Below are positions 38,512-42,774 of a stretch of 42,774 nucleotides of DNA, piece by piece. The DNA is from an uncultured Clostridia bacterium. Lineage in GTDB: Bacteria; Bacillota; Clostridia; Christensenellales; UBA1242. The stretch's first letter is position 1. Every line of letters starts with the position of its first letter. The position numbers and the translations under genes are program-made. The notes under the pieces are model-generated. The model was not told where the DNA came from. It worked only from the letters and a program-made list of their open reading frames with translations, and searched no databases. Location: contig CANQFL010000003.1 of NCBI GenBank assembly GCA_947598785.1, positions 1 to 42,774 on the forward strand, written 5' to 3'.

Positions 38512-39135
38512 TTAATTTAATAAATCAATCACCACCTTTTTAGCTTCTTCAAAAGTGTCAGGTTTTTTCAAAGTAGGTTTAGTAACTTTTTCTCCACTAT
38601 TTGAAGAAATAACGATAGGTGGTTTATCGCCCAAATTTTTTAAATAGTTTTCAACGACAACTTTTTGGACTTGGTCGTCATTTAAAATAAGATTTTTGAA
38701 AAGAGGTTCATTGATACGATTTGGAGCGCACAATTTTTCATACAAAATACCAGCCCAAACTTTTTCAATATCCTCTTCCGAGCATTGACTTTCATTCAAA
38801 CGTGAACGAATTTCATTCACATAAGAACAAGCTTCCTGATTTTTAGAAAGGAACTCATTGAAAGCGTTTTGTTTTTTATCAAAAGATTGGCTTTCAAGAG
38901 TTTTATCTTTCTCCAATTCAGATAGTCTTTGGCTTTTACGAGTAAATTCAGCTTGAAGATTATTATAAGCTTCAAACAAGTCGTTTACATTTTTAAATTT
39001 ACCAATAGGAACGCCCTTTTCTGCTTCACCTGTGACAGCTGATAAGTTTTCTTCAATCTGAGGAGAGCCTGAAGAGTTTTCTTCAAAAGAAGGTTGAACA
39101 TCAATTGGTTGTTCTCCTAAATTTTCATTTTCCAT
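38512..39135 (-). CDS. Phage scaffolding-like protein
   Basis: 207 aa acidic coiled-coil between portal and capsid; VPIGKFKNVNDLFEAYNNLQAEFTRKSQRLSELEK. Confidence 0.75.
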   Translation of the reverse strand: MENENLGEQPIDVQPSFEENSSGSPQIEENLSAVTGEAEKGVPIGKFKNVNDLFEAYNNLQAEFTRKSQRLSELEKDKTLESQSFDKKQNAFNEFLSKNQEACSYVNEIRSRLNESQCSEEDIEKVWAGILYEKLCAPNRINEPLFKNLILNDDQVQKVVVENYLKNLGDKPPIVISSNSGEKVTKPTLKKPDTFEEAKKVVIDLLN

Positions 39136-39136
39136 A

Positions 39137-40969
39137 TTAAACTCCTTTAAATTTTTTATGATTACGGATATGTTCTAAAAATAAATTTTCGATTTTTTTA
39201 TCAAAATCAGAATTATATAAATTTTTAAGCATAAAAGCGATATGTTGATTAATATGTAACTCATGGTTATCAATTTCTTTAACATCAACATAAATGCCAT
39301 TAGACAATTTAGTATTTTCAACATCTGCATTTTTTGAATGTAATTCATTTAAATCAACAGAAGAATCCCAAACGCCGAAACCGATATTTTCCAAAATTTT
39401 ATTTTTCATAGAGCTAGAAATTTTACCATTTTCATCAGAAAGTAAACCTTTATCTAAAAGTGTAAAAATCATATTTCTACGTTGTGCTAAAGAATCATTA
39501 GTTTCATTATCTGTTTCAAATTGTACATCATCACTAGTGATGTCGCTTCCCTTAAAATAGGTAACATCTAAATCACCGTTGTCGCCTACAATTTTAATAA
39601 GTCTAGGGAATGTAGCAAATTGCTTATAAAGTCTAAGAATATGTTTAGCTATAGTTTTGACAGCAGTTTTCATACTATCAGTAGTAAATTTCAATCTAGT
39701 TTCATTTTCATCAATTAAAAGTTCTAGAGCGACACCACTCATAGCAGAAATATGTTCCATATTACCAATTTCGCTAGTACCACATAAAGTAGTAAATTCT
39801 TGTAAAAGATGTTCTTCTTCTTTTTCAAAATCACTAGGAACAGAATCACCATTAAGGAAAGAAGGAGAATTAGAGCCTTGTCTATAAACTAAAATTTTAC
39901 CTGGAGCAAGGCCCTCTTCCTCAAGATTATCAATATCCACACTACCGTCCTCAACAGCAAGAACACCCATAGTCAAACGGTTAAGATATTCATGTTTACG
40001 ATTTTTAACAGCATTATAAGCTCTTTGAATAGGGATAAGGCGAGAAATCATGCTAACGCCCCAGAAATTACCGACTTCTTGATTACAAATTTGTTTAACA
40101 AAAGGAAATTCACGTTTACCATCAATTCCATTAATATAAGGCATATCGCCGTTAAAAACAAGTTTATCACCAGCGACAATGATTAACTGACCATTAGGGT
40201 AATTTTCATTAGGTTTAACATATTTTTCAATAACAATAGCCGAATTTTTCTTAGTAGTTTCGATAAGTTTAGTAACCATACCAAAATAACCAAGTCCCCC
40301 TAAAGAACTAGAAGAGCCATCGAGAGAATAGACATTAATGTCTTTACCTTGAACATCGATACCGAACATTTGTTTAATTTGTTCAACAGAATAGGCTTTG
40401 GCATGGATTAAACTTTGGCAATCTTCCAAATTTTCGTGAGTAGAACTATCAGGATATATTTCAAAAGGAGAACAGACAGAAATTTCAACATCACCTGTCT
40501 TAATTTTATTACCATTTTCCTCAATAGCTACCACTTGTCCCAAATTAGAATTCCAAGTGATTTTATAGAAACTAGTACCACAAATTTCACTCCATTTAGT
40601 AGCTTGATTAATTTTAGAAGTGATGTTCATTTTGCTAGTAACAGAATTTAAAATTTTTTTACCAACTTTCGCCGTATAAATATCAGATTCGTCATTAGTA
40701 GCAGGAACAATATACATTTTAGGCTTAATGTTAGAAAGTTTTGAAAGTCTAATATCAATTAAAGGTGCGATATGGTTAAAGACTTCTCTTTCCTGCCAAA
40801 AATATTGTTTATCAATTTCTCTTACCAAGCCACCATACCCCACATCGCAAAATTGATTACCCATGTAAAAATTCATATTAAGTTGCCATTGACTATCAAA
40901 GCATTTTCTATCAGCAACACGACTTTCAAAATCGGCTAAAGTTTGCTTAACAATATCGTTATCTTTCAT
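39137..40969 (-). CDS. Phage portal protein (P22-like/podovirus type)
   Basis: 610 aa; NHIAPLIDIRLSKLSNIKPKMYIVPATNDESDIYTAKVGKKILNSV...GNFWGVSMISRLIPIQRAYNAVKNRKHEYLNRL...SGVALELLIDENETRL. Confidence 0.85.
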   Translation of the reverse strand: MKDNDIVKQTLADFESRVADRKCFDSQWQLNMNFYMGNQFCDVGYGGLVREIDKQYFWQEREVFNHIAPLIDIRLSKLSNIKPKMYIVPATNDESDIYTAKVGKKILNSVTSKMNITSKINQATKWSEICGTSFYKITWNSNLGQVVAIEENGNKIKTGDVEISVCSPFEIYPDSSTHENLEDCQSLIHAKAYSVEQIKQMFGIDVQGKDINVYSLDGSSSSLGGLGYFGMVTKLIETTKKNSAIVIEKYVKPNENYPNGQLIIVAGDKLVFNGDMPYINGIDGKREFPFVKQICNQEVGNFWGVSMISRLIPIQRAYNAVKNRKHEYLNRLTMGVLAVEDGSVDIDNLEEEGLAPGKILVYRQGSNSPSFLNGDSVPSDFEKEEEHLLQEFTTLCGTSEIGNMEHISAMSGVALELLIDENETRLKFTTDSMKTAVKTIAKHILRLYKQFATFPRLIKIVGDNGDLDVTYFKGSDITSDDVQFETDNETNDSLAQRRNMIFTLLDKGLLSDENGKISSSMKNKILENIGFGVWDSSVDLNELHSKNADVENTKLSNGIYVDVKEIDNHELHINQHIAFMLKNLYNSDFDKKIENLFLEHIRNHKKFKGV

Positions 40970-41187
40970 ACACGCTCCTTTTTATTTTTTTTAAATGGTG
41001 CATCGATAGGTTTAGGCACCATAAGTTTAGAAAAACATTCAAACATTTTTTTCATACAATCTTCACAAAAAACCAAATCACGCCTGATAAAACCTTTAGT
41101 GCTAAAACTATATTTAGCCAAGTTTTTACATCCATAAAAATCACATTTTAGTTGATTTTTACAAATATCAATTCTCATTATCATCAA
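40966..41187 (-). CDS. Small zinc-ribbon-like protein (73 aa)
   Basis: CKNQLKCDFYGCKNLAKYSF...VFCEDCMKKMFEC; start/stop overlap with the portal gene. Confidence 0.6.
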   Translation of the reverse strand: MMIMRIDICKNQLKCDFYGCKNLAKYSFSTKGFIRRDLVFCEDCMKKMFECFSKLMVPKPIDAPFKKNKKERV

Positions 41188-41455
41188 CCTCCTTATCTTT
41201 TAAAAGTTGTAAAAGACGATTTTTTTCAGCAATAAGTTGTTCATCAGTCATATGAGTGAAGTCATCATCTGAATTAGATTGTTCAAGGAGAAACCTTAAA
41301 GCGTTCAAGTCAGGAGGATTAATTTTTTTAGTGATTTTACGCTTAGAAAGTAAAGGTTTACCGTTTTCATCACTGACATATTCCTCAATAATTTCATCAC
41401 TTTCAAAACCGAGAGCTTTTTTAATAAGAGCTTGTTTAATATCTTCTTCGTTCAC
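41168..41455 (-). CDS. Small phage-module protein, weak resemblance to a terminase small subunit C-terminus (95 aa)
   Basis: KKALGFESDEIIEEYVSDENGKPLLSKRKITKKINPPDLNALRFLLEQ resembles the GY..TEV.EE...KVTK..PPD..A..FWL pattern remembered from TerS-like proteins; GTG start with AAGGA RBS. Confidence 0.45.
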   Translation of the reverse strand: MNEEDIKQALIKKALGFESDEIIEEYVSDENGKPLLSKRKITKKINPPDLNALRFLLEQSNSDDDFTHMTDEQLIAEKNRLLQLLKDKEVDDNEN

Positions 41456-41585
41456 AATGAATCCTTTTATTTACAACTTTTGTCACAATAATAGACGGAA
41501 AAAAAGACGAAAACAATAAAGAGTGCCAAAATAATCACGCACAAAAAAATAAAGAAAAAATAGAATGTATTTGTAGAGGGAAAAA

Positions 41586-42356
41586 ATGGAAAAGTTACTA
41601 GAATACGAAAAAGTGAATTACATTTATCAAACAAAAACAGATGAAATAGAAGCATTAAGAGATGTAAATTTCACGATAGAAGAAGAGGAATTTGCAACAT
41701 TGGTAGGTCCAAGTGGATGTGGAAAAACAACAATACTATCTCTAACAGCAGGGCTATTAAAGCCAACATCAGGAAAAATAAAATTTAAAGGGAATGAAAA
41801 AATAGATACAAGACAAATTGGATATATGTTTCAAAAAGATTATTTATTTGAATGGAGAAGTGTATGGAAAAACATCACACTAGGCTTAGAGATACAGAAA
41901 CCAGAAGATAAAGAGCAGAAGATGAAGATTGCAGAAGAGTTAATAAAAAAATACGACCTCTACAATTTTATAAACCAGCGCCCTCGTTCGTTATCAGGAG
42001 GAATGCGACAAAGAGTAGCATTAATAAGAACGTTAGCACTAAACCCAAGTTTATTATTATTAGACGAGCCATTTTCAGCATTAGATTATCAAACAAGATT
42101 ATCAGTATGTGACGATGTATATAGCATAATAAAGAATGAAAAGAAGACTGCATTGTTAGTAACACACGATATTTCGGAAGCGATATGTATGTCAGACAAG
42201 ATAATAGTATTATCAAAAAGACCAGCGACTGTAAAAGAGGAGATGAAATTAGAATTAAAAGGGAAGACACCATTAGAAAAAAGGAAAATGAAAGACGAAA
42301 GTTTTTCAAAATTATTTGATAAGATATGGAGTGAACTAACAGATGAAACAGAATAA
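41586..42356 (+). CDS. ABC transporter ATP-binding protein (SsuB/TauB/ThiZ-type)
   Basis: VGPSGCGKTTILSLTAGLLKPTSG, LSGGMRQRVALIRTLALNPSLLLLDEPFSALDYQTR. Confidence 0.92.
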   Translation: MEKLLEYEKVNYIYQTKTDEIEALRDVNFTIEEEEFATLVGPSGCGKTTILSLTAGLLKPTSGKIKFKGNEKIDTRQIGYMFQKDYLFEWRSVWKNITLGLEIQKPEDKEQKMKIAEELIKKYDLYNFINQRPRSLSGGMRQRVALIRTLALNPSLLLLDEPFSALDYQTRLSVCDDVYSIIKNEKKTALLVTHDISEAICMSDKIIVLSKRPATVKEEMKLELKGKTPLEKRKMKDESFSKLFDKIWSELTDETE

Positions 42357-42774
42357 TTTTTCCAAAGCGCATAAAGCGTATATAAAGAGGTTAAGAAAAG
42401 ATAAAATAATCATAACATTTTTTCGAATAGCGATATTTGTAATAATCATAGGATTATGGGAAATATTGACGCAATATAACGTAATAGACGCTTTTTTCTT
42501 TAGTTCTCCATCAAGAATAGTGATGCAGATAGGAGAAATGGTAAAAAGTGGGACATTATGGACACATACCCTAGTGACGTTGTATGAAACAATAATAGGA
42601 TTTGCAATAGCGACAGTACTAGGATATATAATAGCCGTCATATTATGGTGGAACGAAAGAGTAAGAAAAATATTTGAGCCATATATAATAGTGTTAAACG
42701 CCCTTCCAAAAATAGCGTTAGGACCAGTAATAATATTATGGGTAGGAGCTGGGACAAGTGCAATAGTAATCATG
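42343..42774 (+). CDS. ABC transporter permease (SsuC/TauC/ThiX-type), truncated at window end
   Basis: MKQNNFSKAHKAYIKR...GLWEILTQYNVIDAFFFSSPSRIVMQIGEMVKSGTLWTHTLVTLYETIIGFAIATVLGYIIAVILWW...NALPKIALGPVIILWVGAGTSAIVIM; open to the window end. Confidence 0.9.
   Translation, partial: MKQNNFSKAHKAYIKRLRKDKIIITFFRIAIFVIIIGLWEILTQYNVIDAFFFSSPSRIVMQIGEMVKSGTLWTHTLVTLYETIIGFAIATVLGYIIAVILWWNERVRKIFEPYIIVLNALPKIALGPVIILWVGAGTSAIVIM

Noticed and set aside
34404-41455. Complete active prophage
   Set aside because: No integrase, repressor, replication, large terminase, tail fibre or endolysin genes, and no flanking tRNA or direct repeat seen.
41456-41585. TPP or other riboswitch upstream of the ABC transporter
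   Set aside because: No TPP core (CTGAGA / ACCTGA) or other riboswitch signature recognised in this short divergent gap; the substrate remains unknown.
1-42774. CRISPR arrays, tRNA or rRNA genes, insertion sequences
   Set aside because: No regularly spaced direct repeats with unique spacers, no tRNA/rRNA signatures and no transposase ORFs were seen. The dispersed palindromes lack CRISPR spacing.

Overview
AT-rich, low-GC Firmicutes-like (probably Clostridia-related) chromosomal window. About 34 kb is housekeeping, nearly all on the minus strand: nifS/iscS, trx, tcdA, hslU, hslV, topA, dprA, comM/yifB, two small membrane proteins, rny, clpX, clpP, tig, spoIVB, a YgjP-like metallopeptidase, a COG2426 membrane protein, recN, argR, thiI with a second cysteine desulfurase, pheST behind a T-box, DUF1292, ruvX and polA. 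Plus-strand genes are a Xer-type recombinase, a membrane-anchored PadR-like regulator and an RluD-type pseudouridine synthase. The most interesting regions are: (1) a compact ~7 kb minus-strand operon at 34404-41455 with an intact podovirus-like head/connector set (portal, scaffold, HK97-type capsid, connector-like proteins, a large 501-aa protein and two holin-like proteins) but no recognisable large terminase, integrase, tail fibre or endolysin, which makes it a candidate domesticated or GTA-like particle; (2) a dispersed ~32-bp imperfect palindrome (consensus about TGCATAMTACAC-N7-TGTGTAWTATTCA) in clusters at four intergenic sites, two of them directly next to the Xer recombinase and the PadR-like gene, plus one degenerate candidate; (3) a PadR winged-helix domain fused to a long disordered linker and a multi-TM C-terminus; (4) an unlisted small Ser/Lys/Cys-rich ORF with a strong RBS. 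The window ends inside an SsuB/TauB/ThiXYZ-type ABC transporter operon. All calls are by eye from the sequence and remembered family motifs; no searches were run.
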